A stretch of 64,000 nucleotides of DNA from an uncultured Adlercreutzia sp. (GCF_958431955.1 NZ_CAUASN010000009.1:1-64000), one strand, 5' to 3'. Positions 31,494-40,116 are shown, counted from the first letter of the stretch. The notes: generated by a model from the letters alone, not told the origin. Made by a program: numbers and translations.

Positions 31494-32417
31494 CTAGGAA
31501 ACGGTCAGTTCGGGCAGCTCCACGTGCTCCACCACATCCATGGGGCGGGCGAGCACGCGGCCGCCGAAGCGGCGGAACTCCTCGGTATCGGAGCCCGTCG
31601 TGAAAAAAGCGTGCACGGGCACGTTCCCCGGCCGGGCGAAGCTGCGGCGCCGGCGCAGGATGTGGTCCACGTCGCGGGCTGTCTCGTCGGCCGACGACAC
31701 CAAAGTGACGGGACGTCCCACCACGCCGCCGATGAGCGCCTTCAAAAGCGGGTAGTGGGTGCAGCCCAGCACGAGGGTATCGATCTCGCAGCGGCGCAAA
31801 GGCTCCAGGTACTCGCGGGCGATCTCCTCGAATTCCGGGCGGATGTAGACCTTCGAGGCATCGGAGAGGTAGTCCTCGATGGGGCCTTCCGCCATCTTCA
31901 GCCCCAGCTCGGCGATCTCCACGAAGCGCGGCGTGGCCGTGGAGAACACGGTGATGCCCGCGTCGATGTGGCGGATGGCGTCGGAGTAGGCGTTGGATTC
32001 CACGGTGCCCTTGGTAGCGATGACCCCCACCCGCCGGTTCAAGGTGGTGTGGGCCGCCGCCCGCGCGCCCGGTTCCACCACGCCCACCACCGGCACCGGG
32101 AAGGCGCGCTGGGCGTGGGCGAGGCCGGCCGCGGTGGCCGTATTGCAGGCGATGACGATCATCTTCACGTCCCGGCCCAGAAGCCAGGTGCAGATCTGCT
32201 GGACGAAGCGGTCCACCTCGGCCTGGTCGCGCGGGCCGTAGGGGCAGCGGGCCGAGTCGCCGAAGTACACGAGGCTCTCCTCGGGCAGGCGCTTCTGGAG
32301 CGCCCGGGCCACCGTAAGGCCGCCGTAGCCCGAGTCGAAGACCCCGATGGGCCGGTTGTCGAAGGGCCCCGAGACGTCGGCGGCCGCGTCTTCCCTACTC
32401 ATGGACGACGACGACAT
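31494..32417 (-). CDS. murI: Glutamate racemase
   Basis: 307 aa. Makes D-glutamate for peptidoglycan. Starts into PIGVFDSGYGGLTVARAL; catalytic cysteines lie in IACNTATAA and LGCTHYPLL; YFGDSARCPYG is present. The first 20 residues are extra. The ATG at 32417 (GAGGTC upstream) overlaps ldt by 23 nt; an ATG five codons later overlaps by 8 nt and is an alternative. The C-terminal 35 residues after the racemase core are additional. Confidence 0.95.
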   Translation of the reverse strand: MSSSSMSREDAAADVSGPFDNRPIGVFDSGYGGLTVARALQKRLPEESLVYFGDSARCPYGPRDQAEVDRFVQQICTWLLGRDVKMIVIACNTATAAGLAHAQRAFPVPVVGVVEPGARAAAHTTLNRRVGVIATKGTVESNAYSDAIRHIDAGITVFSTATPRFVEIAELGLKMAEGPIEDYLSDASKVYIRPEFEEIAREYLEPLRRCEIDTLVLGCTHYPLLKALIGGVVGRPVTLVSSADETARDVDHILRRRRSFARPGNVPVHAFFTTGSDTEEFRRFGGRVLARPMDVVEHVELPELTVS

Positions 32418-34260
32418 CGCCGACCTCGACCACCTCGTGAAGCTCCTTGGCCTTCTCGGGCGGCAGGTTCACGCAGCCGTGGCTGCCGTGGTCCTTGTAC
32501 CAGTCGCCGCCGAACTCGGCCTGCCAGCCGGCGTCATGGAACCCGATGGAGTTGTCCTTGAAGGGCATCCAGAACTCCACCTCGGTCTCGTAGTCCTTCG
32601 AGCCGTCGGGCTTGTAGCCGCGCAGCACCGACTTGCCGTCGTTGGTCTTGATGTAGTAGACGCCCTGGGGGGTGTCGCGGCCGTCGGCGGGCAGCCCCGT
32701 CACGATGTCGCTCTCCCACAGAATGGAGCCGTCAAGATCGTAGAAACGGGCGTACTGCTCGGTCAGGTCCACGTCGATGTAGCAGGCGCCGAAGTCGCGG
32801 CCGTACTCGTCGGGGGCCTGGGCCGCCCGCTGCTTCATGGATATCTCCACCGTGCCGCCCGCGCCGCTCGTCAAGGCCTCGCGCACAGCCTCGGCCGTGG
32901 CCTCGCTGTCGGTGATCCACCCGTAGTCGCCGCCCTTCACGGTGATCTGCTTGCCGTCGGGGCGCTCGTAGGAGCGCTCGGAGCCGGTCGTGTCCATGGC
33001 GTTCACCTGCTCCTTCACCATGGCCACCAAAGGCTCCGGGTCGAAGGAGACGGACATGTCGTCGCCCAGGGTGATATGGGCCGCGATGGCGTCGGCGTTG
33101 ATGGCCAGCCGCTCGACGCCCTCCATGGTGACGCTCACCGCCGCGCCCACGTACTTGTTGGCCTCCTCGGCCGCGGCCGCCAGGGCCGGATCGTCGGAGA
33201 GCACCTCGGGGCGCGCGAGCACCGCGTCGGTCAGGGTCACCTTCGGCGCGAAGTTCACCGTGCCGCGCACCACCTCGTCCATCACCTCGTCCACGAGCAG
33301 GGTGTTGCCCTCCTGCTCCGGCTCGATGACAAAGGCACCCTCGGCGGCGTCGTAGGCCACCGTGGCGTTCTTGGGGGCCACGCCGCGGGCGTTGGCGCGC
33401 TCCACGGCCGCCTGCAGAGTGTCGGCGAGCTTGGTCTCCTCGAAGGTGGACACCAAATCCTCGGTGTCGTCGTGGCTCTGGAATATCTCGTAGGGCCACG
33501 CCCAGGGGTTCATCTCCGAGAGCAGGCCGTCGGCGATGGAGGCGCTGTCCAGCGACATGCCCATGTCCGCGGCCGACAGCGTGAGGTCAAGCCCGTGGCC
33601 CTCCACCTTGAAGGTGTAGTCGCCGAGGAGCTGGTCGAGCATCTGGTGCACTTCCTCGGGGGTCTTGCCCGAGATGTCCATGCCGATGATGGAGCTGTTG
33701 GGGAAGAAGCGCCCCATGAAGATGAAGGCGCCCACCAAGTACACGAGCGCGATGACCCCCACAACCGACGCCAGGGCGATGCCGAACACCTTCAGCCCGC
33801 GGTGCCGCCCGCGCTCCGGCGGGTTGGGGTTCACCTGGTAGCTCGGCACGTAGCCGCCGGCGGCGAAGGACCCCGCGGGAGCCACCGCGCCGATGGGAGG
33901 CACCGGAGGCATGGCGCCCGACGCGCCGGGGGCGACCGGCGGCATCGCACCCGAGGCGGCGGGGCTCGCTTTCGGCATGGCCCCTGTCGAGCCGGGGCTC
34001 ACGCGGGGCATGGCGCCCGAGGCGCCGGAGGCAACCGGCGGCATCGCACCCGAGGCGGCGGGGCTCACTTTCGGCATGGCCCCTGTCGAGCCGGGGCTCA
34101 CGCGGGGCATGGCACCCGACGCGCCGGGGGCGACCGGCGGCATGGCGCCCGTCGAGCCCGTACGCGCGGCGTGGGCTCCCGCCGATGCCGCGCGGGAGGT
34201 CCGGCCCCCCGACGCCGCGCCCCTCTTCTTCCCGGTATGTTCCTTCTTGCTATTGGCCAT
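32395..34260 (-). CDS. L,D-transpeptidase (YkuD) with repeat-rich N-terminal tail
   Basis: 621 aa. Cross-links peptidoglycan by 3-3 bonds. Residues 1-155 are cytoplasmic and contain eight 11-residue repeats of the type GAMPxVxPGxS (38-125). One membrane helix spans about 158-182. The outer part has two putative peptidoglycan-binding (PG_binding_4-like) modules (about 190-480) and a YkuD domain (490-621) with catalytic HGSHGCVNLP. First gene of ldt-murI-rdgB, so a wall-building operon. A TATAAT lies 70 nt upstream. Confidence 0.94.
   Translation of the reverse strand: MANSKKEHTGKKRGAASGGRTSRAASAGAHAARTGSTGAMPPVAPGASGAMPRVSPGSTGAMPKVSPAASGAMPPVASGASGAMPRVSPGSTGAMPKASPAASGAMPPVAPGASGAMPPVPPIGAVAPAGSFAAGGYVPSYQVNPNPPERGRHRGLKVFGIALASVVGVIALVYLVGAFIFMGRFFPNSSIIGMDISGKTPEEVHQMLDQLLGDYTFKVEGHGLDLTLSAADMGMSLDSASIADGLLSEMNPWAWPYEIFQSHDDTEDLVSTFEETKLADTLQAAVERANARGVAPKNATVAYDAAEGAFVIEPEQEGNTLLVDEVMDEVVRGTVNFAPKVTLTDAVLARPEVLSDDPALAAAAEEANKYVGAAVSVTMEGVERLAINADAIAAHITLGDDMSVSFDPEPLVAMVKEQVNAMDTTGSERSYERPDGKQITVKGGDYGWITDSEATAEAVREALTSGAGGTVEISMKQRAAQAPDEYGRDFGACYIDVDLTEQYARFYDLDGSILWESDIVTGLPADGRDTPQGVYYIKTNDGKSVLRGYKPDGSKDYETEVEFWMPFKDNSIGFHDAGWQAEFGGDWYKDHGSHGCVNLPPEKAKELHEVVEVGDVVVVHE
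33886..34149 (-). repeat. In-frame 33-bp tandem repeats in the L,D-transpeptidase gene
   Basis: Eight 33-bp units encode variants of GAMPPVAPGAS, GAMPRVSPGST and GAMPKVSPAAS. The three variants alternate in order, so a 99-bp higher-order unit is repeated about twice. Such arrays change copy number by slippage or recombination. All units keep the frame. Confidence 0.85.
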
Positions 34261-34330
34261 ATCGTGCTTCCATGGATGTCGTTTCGCTAACAGAGGGCCG
34301 CACGAGCCCTCGCCACTTGAGAGTTGTCCT

Positions 34331-34336
34331 ATTATA
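34331..34336 (-). promoter_or_regulatory. Candidate -10 (TATAAT) of ldt-murI-rdgB
   Basis: Perfect TATAAT on the minus strand, 70 nt before the ATG at 34260, with no recognisable -35. The rest of 34337-34515, up to the tmRNA terminator, shows no gene; two GCGATTTT-CAG segments near 34446 and 34472 are a short direct repeat of unknown meaning. Confidence 0.5.
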
Positions 34337-34515
34337 CGCTACTCGCGTCCCGCGGACCGCGCGTTGTTGCCCCTACTTTCACACAGATGGCCCCCGGCCG
34401 TCATCGCCGGCGCGAATTCTCCGCGGCCCATCCACGAAACTTACGCGATTTTCAGGAGTTTCCCCAGAACATAAGCGATTTTGTCAGAATATCGCGTCAT
34501 CATGGACGCCGCCCC

Positions 34516-34560
34516 AAGAAAAAGCCCCTCCGGCCGGGCAGGTTGCCAGCCGGAGGGGCC
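34516..34560 (-). terminator. Intrinsic terminator of ssrA
   Basis: GCCCCTCCGGC pairs with GCCGGAGGGGC around a GC-rich loop, and the minus-strand stem is followed by TTTTTC. It begins 10 nt after the tmRNA 3' end. Confidence 0.9.
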
Positions 34561-34569
34561 GAACGGTTC

Positions 34570-34950
34570 TGGTGGAGGCGCGGAGAATCGAACTCCGGTC
34601 CATACTAAATCGTCCACGAGGCTCTACAAGCTTAGTCGGCGATCGGGCTTCGGAGCGGATCGGTTCGCCGACCAACGTGGCCGCTCCTAGTCGGTTCAGT
34701 CTTTCCCGCGGCCATACCGGCTACGTGCCGCGGGGCATTCCCCTTAAGTTGACGCCTTGCCCGGTTCGGGGAAACACCGGGGTCGGCGATCACCAAAAAC
34801 TGCGGTTAGGCAGCCATGGCGGCCGGCATGTAGTAGCCGGTCTTAGAAGTGTTTTTGCCAATTAACTTGACGTTACCCCTGTTTAACGTGGCGAGGAGAC
34901 CACGACCTGCTCCTCGTTTCGGACTTACCATGTCGAAACCAGTCGCCCCC
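34570..34950 (-). ncRNA. ssrA: Transfer-messenger RNA (tmRNA)
   Basis: About 381 nt. The 5' end GGGGGCGACTGG-TTTCGACATGG and the 3' end GTTCGATTCTCCGCGCC-TCCACCA are typical; GGGGGCG pairs fully with CGCCUCC (one G-U), and CCA is encoded. The tag frame reads GKNTSKTGYYMPAAMAA then TAA, with GGC (Gly) as the likely resume codon; the exact resume site is inferred. The tag ends MAA rather than LAA. It rescues stalled ribosomes with SmpB, whose gene is at 36892-37359. Promoter and terminator are both recognisable. Confidence 0.96.
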
Positions 34951-34966
34951 AAAAGGGTATCGTCCC

Positions 34967-34994
34967 ATTCTAGCGGCCGCGCCCTTCCTGTCAA
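34967..34994 (-). promoter_or_regulatory. Promoter of ssrA
   Basis: Consensus TTGACA (34989-34994) and TAGAAT (34967-34972) on the minus strand, 16 bp apart. Start near 34960 gives a precursor about 10 nt longer than the mature 5' end. Confidence 0.85.
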
Positions 34995-35070
34995 GGGCAG
35001 CGCGGCCGCCGCGGTGCGGGAGCGGGCGACGCACGGCCGTCCGCCCCCGCCCCAGGCAGTGGGAGGGCGC

Positions 35071-36024
35071 CTACTGGGCCACGGTGATAAGCTCGGTGCC
35101 CGCCAGATCGTAGTCGTCCAAACACAGGCTGTGGCGCGCCGGCTCGTCGTAGGTGCACCAGTAGTAGGTGCGGCTCGCCGCCGAGTAGCAGTCGCTGAAC
35201 ATGGTGTACTCGTAGCGGCCGTCGCCCATCTTGCCGCCGCCCTTGCACATCGAGCAGCCCTCCAAGGTGCGGAACAGACGCGTCACGTTCGCGGCCTCGC
35301 CCTCCTCGGTCGGGTAGTTGGCGTTCAGGTAAGCGGCGCGCACGAAGCGGCTGGCCGGGTCGTAGCCGCCCGGGAAGCCCATCATGCCCGCGCCGGTGCC
35401 GAAGGCCTTCAGCGTGTCGCGGGTCCAGGTGACCGGCTCCGGATGCTCGTTGCTCACGTGCATGTAGTTGCGCACGTTCTCGACATGCCACGGGAAGGGC
35501 GGCTGGTTGGTCAGCACGTCCAGGCCGTCGTCGTACACGTGCATGCCGTCGGCCTGGCACTCGATGACGATGGACTCCTTCGCGTCGCCCACGATCCAGT
35601 GCAGCTGGGCCACGGCGTAGCCCTCGTTGGGGGCCTTGGCCACGAGCGTAACCTTCTCGAGCGCGGAGCGCAGCTCGGCCACGGTGGAGAACTGCGAGGC
35701 GATCCACAGCGGGAACTCGTAGACGGCCAGGTTCACGGCACCCTCGGCCGGGCCCTCGGCGAACTGGGCGTAGCCGGGGAAGTTCAGGCCGCCCACGGCG
35801 AGCCCCGCCTCGTTGCCGCAGTCGAAGTAGCACGGAGCGCCGTTCACCACGATGGCCGTGCCCACGCAGGCGTACTTCGGCTCGATGGTGCCGAGGAAGG
35901 GCGACGGGATGCGCGCGCCGCGCGGGGTGACCACGACCCCCTCGCCGTAGGACTCGCACCAGTCCAGATTGCGACCGAAGTACATATTGCCCTTGCTGTC
36001 AGAGAAGCGGACGCCTGTGCACAT
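35071..36024 (-). CDS. bsh: Bile salt hydrolase (choloylglycine hydrolase family)
   Basis: 317 aa. Ntn-hydrolase; Cys2 becomes the N-terminal nucleophile after Met removal (MCTGVRF). Active-site residues Arg18 and Asp21 (GRNLDW), Asn81 (GGLNFPGY), Asn173 (TNQPPFPWH) and Arg226 (ASRFVRAAY) all match bile salt hydrolases, and Asn81 with FPG favours this over penicillin V acylase. The substrate loop has Gly-Thr-Gly at 209-211, a pattern reported for glycine-conjugate preference. No signal peptide, so cytoplasmic. It deconjugates bile acids in the gut. The region between it and ssrA (34995-35070) holds no gene. Confidence 0.93.
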   Translation of the reverse strand: MCTGVRFSDSKGNMYFGRNLDWCESYGEGVVVTPRGARIPSPFLGTIEPKYACVGTAIVVNGAPCYFDCGNEAGLAVGGLNFPGYAQFAEGPAEGAVNLAVYEFPLWIASQFSTVAELRSALEKVTLVAKAPNEGYAVAQLHWIVGDAKESIVIECQADGMHVYDDGLDVLTNQPPFPWHVENVRNYMHVSNEHPEPVTWTRDTLKAFGTGAGMMGFPGGYDPASRFVRAAYLNANYPTEEGEAANVTRLFRTLEGCSMCKGGGKMGDGRYEYTMFSDCYSAASRTYYWCTYDEPARHSLCLDDYDLAGTELITVAQ

Positions 36025-36044
36025 GATGATCTCCTAAGTCTCGG

Positions 36045-36079
36045 AAACAAAACGGGAGCGATCAGCCCGATCGCTCCCG
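36045..36079 (-). terminator. Intrinsic terminator of the acidic-protein gene
   Basis: A perfect 11-bp stem (CGGGAGCGATC with GATCGCTCCCG, loop of 5) followed on the minus strand by TTTTGTTT. It ends about 20 nt before the bsh start and so separates the two genes. Confidence 0.88.
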
Positions 36080-36156
36080 CCCATGGTAGGCCCGCACCTC
36101 GCCTGCCCGCCGCCTGGGCCCGGCTCGGTTGCCGTTTTGACAGCGACGTGTCGCCG

Positions 36157-36780
36157 TTACCTTTTCTTCTTCAGAAAGCTGAGCGAGTCGGCGATCTCGT
36201 CGAAGGTGCCCTTCAGCTCCGAGGCCACGGCCATGCCGTCCTTGTAGATGGCGTTCACGTCCTTGGTGGCCGCCGCCACGCCCTCGCGGCTGATGCCGAG
36301 GTCGAACTCGCCGCCGTCGGAGGTGCGCTCCACGCGCACGCCGTCGTCGTCGTTGTCCTCGTCGACGTAGTAGTACTCCACCTCGTTGCCGTCCTCGTCC
36401 AGAAGCACGAAGCCGATCTCGTTGTCGAACTCGTCCACGATGACGGCATGCACATCGCCGTCCTCGATCTCCATCTCGATGACCTCGCTCTCCTCCTCCG
36501 GCTCTTCTTCCACGTGGTAGCCCTCGGAGTGCAGGATGTCGGCCTCCTCGTCGGCGGCCACGGCCTCTTCCACCTCTTCGGCGTCCCACCCGTCGTAGTC
36601 GGCCTCGTTATCGGTCATGAAGCTGTCGTAGGCGTGCTCCACATCGCTTTCCGCGGCATCCTCGCCGAAGATCTCGTCCTCGTCGTCCTCCGCGTCCTGA
36701 AGCTCGGTCTCCTGGTCGGTCCACTCGGCCTCGGTCTCGCCGGTCTCTTCCATGCTCTCAAGCTCTTCGTCCAGGCCCAT
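36157..36780 (-). CDS. Highly acidic protein, function unknown
   Basis: 207 aa. Residues 1-115 are dominated by Asp and Glu (for example ELQDAEDDEDEIFGEDAAES) with many Tyr and Trp at intervals. Residues 110-155 look like beta strands (HAVIVDEFDNEIGFVLLDEDG) and the last 50 residues form a more ordinary helical end closing with LKKKR. No known domain, signal or catalytic motif was recognised. It is followed by a strong terminator. Codon use resembles housekeeping neighbours, so it is very likely a real protein. Confidence 0.8.
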   Translation of the reverse strand: MGLDEELESMEETGETEAEWTDQETELQDAEDDEDEIFGEDAAESDVEHAYDSFMTDNEADYDGWDAEEVEEAVAADEEADILHSEGYHVEEEPEEESEVIEMEIEDGDVHAVIVDEFDNEIGFVLLDEDGNEVEYYYVDEDNDDDGVRVERTSDGGEFDLGISREGVAAATKDVNAIYKDGMAVASELKGTFDEIADSLSFLKKKR

Positions 36781-36891
36781 GGCGTCGCTCCTTTTATCGT
36801 GTCCGTCCTTCAGCGGGGCGCGCGGACGCGCCCGCTATTTCATGATGCCACCCGTCGGCGTTAGTCGCACGCGGGCCGCGCTTTCGTTTCC

Positions 36892-37359
36892 CTACCGTGA
36901 ACGCGCTTTCATGGCGCGGTCGATCTCGCGCTTCATATCGCGCTCCCTCATGGAGGCGCGCTTGTCGAAGAGCTTCTTGCCGCGGGCGAGCGCCAGCTCC
37001 ACCTTCACGCGGCCATCGGCGTTGAAGTACATCTTCAGAGGCACGATGGCCAGGCCCTTCTCGGCCACCTTCGCCTCCAGGTAGCGGATCTGCTTCTTGT
37101 GCAGCAGAAGCCGGCGCTTGCGGTCGGGGTCGGGGTTGAAGATGCTGCCGTTGGCATAAGGCGGGATGTGCACGTTGTTCAGCCACACCTCGCCGCCTCG
37201 GATGAGCGCGAAGCAGTCGGTGAGCTGGCAGTGGTTGTCGCGCAGCGAGCGCACCTCGGTGCCCGTCAGCTCGATGCCGGCCTCATAGGTCTCCAGCACC
37301 TCGTAGTCGTGCAGCGCCCGACGGTTCTTCGCGATGAGCTTCTCGTCGCGCTTCGCCAC
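36892..37359 (-). CDS. smpB: SsrA-binding protein SmpB
   Basis: 155 aa. Delivers tmRNA to stalled ribosomes. Shows KLIAKNRRALHDYEVLETYEAGIELTG (split by domain), then SLRDNHCQL, VWLNNVHIPPY, and the basic C-terminal tail RERDMKREIDRAMKARSR. The GTG at 37359 is chosen as start: AAGGAGG lies 10 nt upstream and family members start at AK. It begins 5 nt after the M42 peptidase stop. ssrA lies about 2 kb further downstream as a separate unit. Confidence 0.96.
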   Translation of the reverse strand: MAKRDEKLIAKNRRALHDYEVLETYEAGIELTGTEVRSLRDNHCQLTDCFALIRGGEVWLNNVHIPPYANGSIFNPDPDRKRRLLLHKKQIRYLEAKVAEKGLAIVPLKMYFNADGRVKVELALARGKKLFDKRASMRERDMKREIDRAMKARSR

Positions 37360-37364
37360 GGCCC

Positions 37365-38507
37365 CTACGCCTCCTTGGACGGGCGCGCGACCGCGGCATC
37401 GTCGCCAGCTTCGGCCGCCCCCGCGCTCGCCGCGCCGCCCATACCGGGCACGAAGCTCACATCGGCGGACAGGTCGCGGGCGAAGCGCACGATGAGGCGC
37501 ACCGTGGCCTGAAGATCCTCCAGGCACACCACCTCGGTGGGCGTGTGCATGTAGCGCAGCGGCACCGAGATGAGGCCGGTGGGAATGCCGTCGCGAGCCA
37601 CCTGGATGGCGCGGGCGTCGGTGCCGGTCACAGAGGGCTCGGCCTCCAGCTGGTACGAAATGCCCTCGGCCTTCGCGGCGGCCACGAGCCGCTCGAAGAC
37701 CACGGGGTTGATGTTCGGGCCGCGGGCGATGACCGGGCCGGCCCCGCAGACGATCTTGCCGTACTTGGTCTTGTCGATGCCGGGGTAGTCGGTGGCATGG
37801 GTCACGTCGAAGGCCAGAGCCACGTCCGGGTTCACAGCATGGGCGGAAGTCATGGCGCCGCGGGTGCCGATCTCCTCCTGGGTGGTGGCCGCGGCGATGA
37901 AGTCGCCCGGGGCACCGCCGGCCTTCGCCAGCTCCTCCATCACGCGGCAGGCGATCCACACGCCGCACTTGTCGTCGAAGCACTTCGACACGGCCATGCC
38001 GTCGCCGAAGCGCTCGAAGCCCACGCCGAAGGTGATGGGGTCGCCCACGGACACGAGCTTCTTCACGCGCTTGGGCTTCATCCCCAGATCGATCACGAGC
38101 GACGAGAGCGGCGTGACGTTCTTGCGCTCGTCGGGCTCGATGAGGTGAATGGGCTTGCGACCCACCACGCCGCGCAGCACGCCGCTTTCCGTATGCACGT
38201 CCACGCGCATGCCGGGCAGAATGGCCGCGTCGACCCCGCCGAGCGAGGCCACCGACAAGAAGCCCTCGTCGGAGATGTAGGTGACCATGAGGCCGATCTC
38301 ATCCATGTGCGCCGCCAGCATGAGCGTAGGCGCGCCCTCCTCGGTGCCCGCAAGCAGTGCCCGCACCGAACCCATGGTGTCGGTGGTTATCTCGTCGGCC
38401 ACATCGGCCAGACGCTCGCGCACGAGCGCGGCGGCCGGCTCCTCGAACCCGGTCGGCGAAGGGGTCTCCAGCAGCTCCTTCAGAAACTTCACGTGCTTCT
38501 TCTTCAT
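37365..38507 (-). CDS. M42-family aminopeptidase
   Basis: 380 aa. Di-metal aminopeptidase of the tetrahedral type. Metal and catalytic motifs: AAHMDEIGLMV, CFDDKCGVWIA, TTQEEIGTRGA, AFDVTHATDYP and the closing MHTPTEVV. The last 30 residues are an Ala/Gly-rich tail. Substrate (general or glutamyl peptides) cannot be assigned. Starts 1 nt after the small gene before it and precedes smpB, so the three form a tight cluster. Confidence 0.93.
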   Translation of the reverse strand: MKKKHVKFLKELLETPSPTGFEEPAAALVRERLADVADEITTDTMGSVRALLAGTEEGAPTLMLAAHMDEIGLMVTYISDEGFLSVASLGGVDAAILPGMRVDVHTESGVLRGVVGRKPIHLIEPDERKNVTPLSSLVIDLGMKPKRVKKLVSVGDPITFGVGFERFGDGMAVSKCFDDKCGVWIACRVMEELAKAGGAPGDFIAAATTQEEIGTRGAMTSAHAVNPDVALAFDVTHATDYPGIDKTKYGKIVCGAGPVIARGPNINPVVFERLVAAAKAEGISYQLEAEPSVTGTDARAIQVARDGIPTGLISVPLRYMHTPTEVVCLEDLQATVRLIVRFARDLSADVSFVPGMGGAASAGAAEAGDDAAVARPSKEA

Positions 38508-38508
38508 A

Positions 38509-38805
38509 TCACCAGTATCCTTTCGAATGCTTCCGCTTACGCTCGGGCTTGGGCGGACGGAAATCGAGCGCCAGCTGGCCGTCGGTGGTCTTCTCCTGCT
38601 TCTCGGCGGGGGCCGCGCCCTTGCGCTCCACCTTCTCGATGGTCCACGACACCGCGCCCGCGCCGAACAGCTCCAGCATCTTCAGGCGCGCGTCGTGGGC
38701 GTTGGCCTTGGTGTTGGCGCGCGCGTCGCTCTCGAACTCGAACAGGCCGCGTTCGCGGTCGTGGGAGCCTTTGGGCGACTGGTAGTGGGCGATGTAGGTT
38801 GCCAT
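38509..38805 (-). CDS. Small basic protein, function unknown
   Basis: 98 aa from the ATG at 38805. Begins MATYIAHYQSPKGSHDRER and ends with the basic PPKPERKRKHSKGYW. No family recognised. The start is not firm: GGAAGGAA lies 13 nt before this ATG, and an in-frame ATG 14 codons upstream is also possible. It sits 1 nt before the M42 peptidase gene and is probably co-translated. Confidence 0.7.
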   Translation of the reverse strand: MATYIAHYQSPKGSHDRERGLFEFESDARANTKANAHDARLKMLELFGAGAVSWTIEKVERKGAAPAEKQEKTTDGQLALDFRPPKPERKRKHSKGYW

Positions 38806-38891
38806 AGACGCTCGGATTCCTTCCTTCTCTAGCTCGCCCGCCATTCTAGCACGAGGGGCGCGAGCGCGTGCCGCCGCAGGGCCGACAACGC

Positions 38892-38923
38892 AAAAGCGGA
38901 CCGGAATGATTCCGATCCGCTTT
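38892..38923 (-). terminator. Intrinsic terminator after tRNA-Thr
   Basis: A 13-nt arm AAAGCGGACCGGA pairs with TCCGATCCGCTTT (one mismatch), followed on the minus strand by TTTTGC. It starts 7 nt after the tRNA. Confidence 0.85.
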
Positions 38924-38929
38924 GAATGC

Positions 38930-39004
38930 TGGAGCCAGTGACAGGAATCGAACCCGCAACCCACTGATTACAAATCAGTTGCTCTACCGTTGAGCCACAC
39001 TGGC
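38930..39004 (-). tRNA. tRNA-Thr (UGU)
   Basis: 75 nt including an encoded CCA. Acceptor GCCAGTG pairs with CACTGGC; anticodon stem CTGAT/ATCAG holds loop TTTGTAA with anticodon TGT; T-loop GGTTCGATTCC is standard. A possible -10 (TACAAT) lies on the minus strand at 39071-39076. Single tRNA with its own terminator. Confidence 0.96.
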
Positions 39005-39214
39005 AAAGTGTCCGCGACCCGCGAGGCCGCGTCCGCGAGCGGAGCCTTCAAGCCGCACTCGCGAGCGCCCATTGTACGACAACGGGCCCGTTTAGAAAAG
39101 GCCGCGCACCGCATGCCCACAGGCCGACGGCGCGCCGCTGCAACGCCACGCCCCCCGCACACGCCGGGTCCCGCGCCGCGATTACAGCCCGGAAGTCCTT
39201 CCGCGGCCACAGCG

Positions 39215-39898
39215 CTATTCCTTGGCGCCCCACTGCTCGTAGTAGGCGTCGATAGCCGCCGCGATGGCGTCGTCGATGACCACGCGGCCGGCCACCTCGC
39301 GGTTGTGCAGGCACTCCTTCACCTCGGCCATGGACACGATGGAGGCCACCGGGAAGCCGTACTTCGCCTCGATCTCCTTCTGCGCCGTGGTCACACCGCC
39401 CTTCCCCACTTCCATGCGGTTCAAGGACACGATGAGCCCGCGCACGTCCACGTCGGCCGCCGCCTTCAGGATGGGATAGGTCTCGTCGATGGACTTGCCC
39501 GAGGTGGTCACGTCCTCCACCATGATCACGCGGTCGCCGTCATGCAGCTCGGCGCCCAGAAGGTTGCCCGCATCGGCCCCGTGATCCTTCACTTCCTTGC
39601 GGTTGCAGCAGTACTTCACTTCCTTGCCGTAGAGCTCCTGCAGCGCCATGGCCGTGACCACCGCCAGCGGGATGCCCTTGTAGGCCGGCCCGAACACCAC
39701 GTCGAAGTCGAGCCCGAAGTTCTCGTTGATGGCCTGGGCGTAATAAAGGCCCAGGCGGTGCAGCTGCTCGCCCGTCACATAGGCGCCCGCGTTCATGAAG
39801 AACGGCGACTTGCGCCCGCTCTTCAACGTGAAGTCGCCGAACTTCAGCACGTCGCTTTGCACCATGAACTCGATGAACTCGCGTTTGTAAGCCTCCAT
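39215..39898 (-). CDS. pyrE: Orotate phosphoribosyltransferase
   Basis: 227 aa. Makes OMP from orotate and PRPP. PRPP-binding loop VIMVEDVTTSGKSI and the flexible catalytic loop (RKEVKDHGADAG) are present, with GDFTLKSGRKSPFFMNAG near the start. ATG at 39898 has AAAGGG about 7 nt upstream. No other pyrimidine gene is adjacent. A minus-strand TATCAT at 39950-39955 may be its -10. It is divergent from the repair pair at 40147. Confidence 0.96.
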   Translation of the reverse strand: MEAYKREFIEFMVQSDVLKFGDFTLKSGRKSPFFMNAGAYVTGEQLHRLGLYYAQAINENFGLDFDVVFGPAYKGIPLAVVTAMALQELYGKEVKYCCNRKEVKDHGADAGNLLGAELHDGDRVIMVEDVTTSGKSIDETYPILKAAADVDVRGLIVSLNRMEVGKGGVTTAQKEIEAKYGFPVASIVSMAEVKECLHNREVAGRVVIDDAIAAAIDAYYEQWGAKE

Positions 39899-40054
39899 GG
39901 CCGCCCTTTCGTCCCATGAGGTTCGCCCTCGTTGCTTCCAATAGGGAACATGATACCCGATTCGCCCGCCCGTTTTCGCCGAGCAGGCGAAACCGCCGGG
40001 ACGGAAGCGGGCCTCCCGTCGGCCGGCGCGCCGAGAGCGGCGCAATGGGACCGC

Positions 40055-40116
40055 TTGACACCCGAACATTTATTCGGTTACTATAACGTACATTCATTCG
40101 TGCGAACAGGTGTGCT
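40055..40116 (+). promoter_or_regulatory. Promoter of the radical SAM repair pair with LexA-like boxes
   Basis: TTGACA (40055-40060) and TACTAT (40079-40084) are 18 bp apart. Within the spacer CGAACATTTATTCG (40063-40076) matches the Gram-positive/actinobacterial LexA box CGAACATATGTTCG at 12 of 14 positions. A weaker second match (10 of 14) lies at 40103-40116. A repressor bound here would cover the promoter. Confidence 0.7.

Noticed and set aside
33886..34149. Possible CRISPR-like array
   Set aside because: Regular 33-bp units with no unique spacers, in frame inside the L,D-transpeptidase gene.
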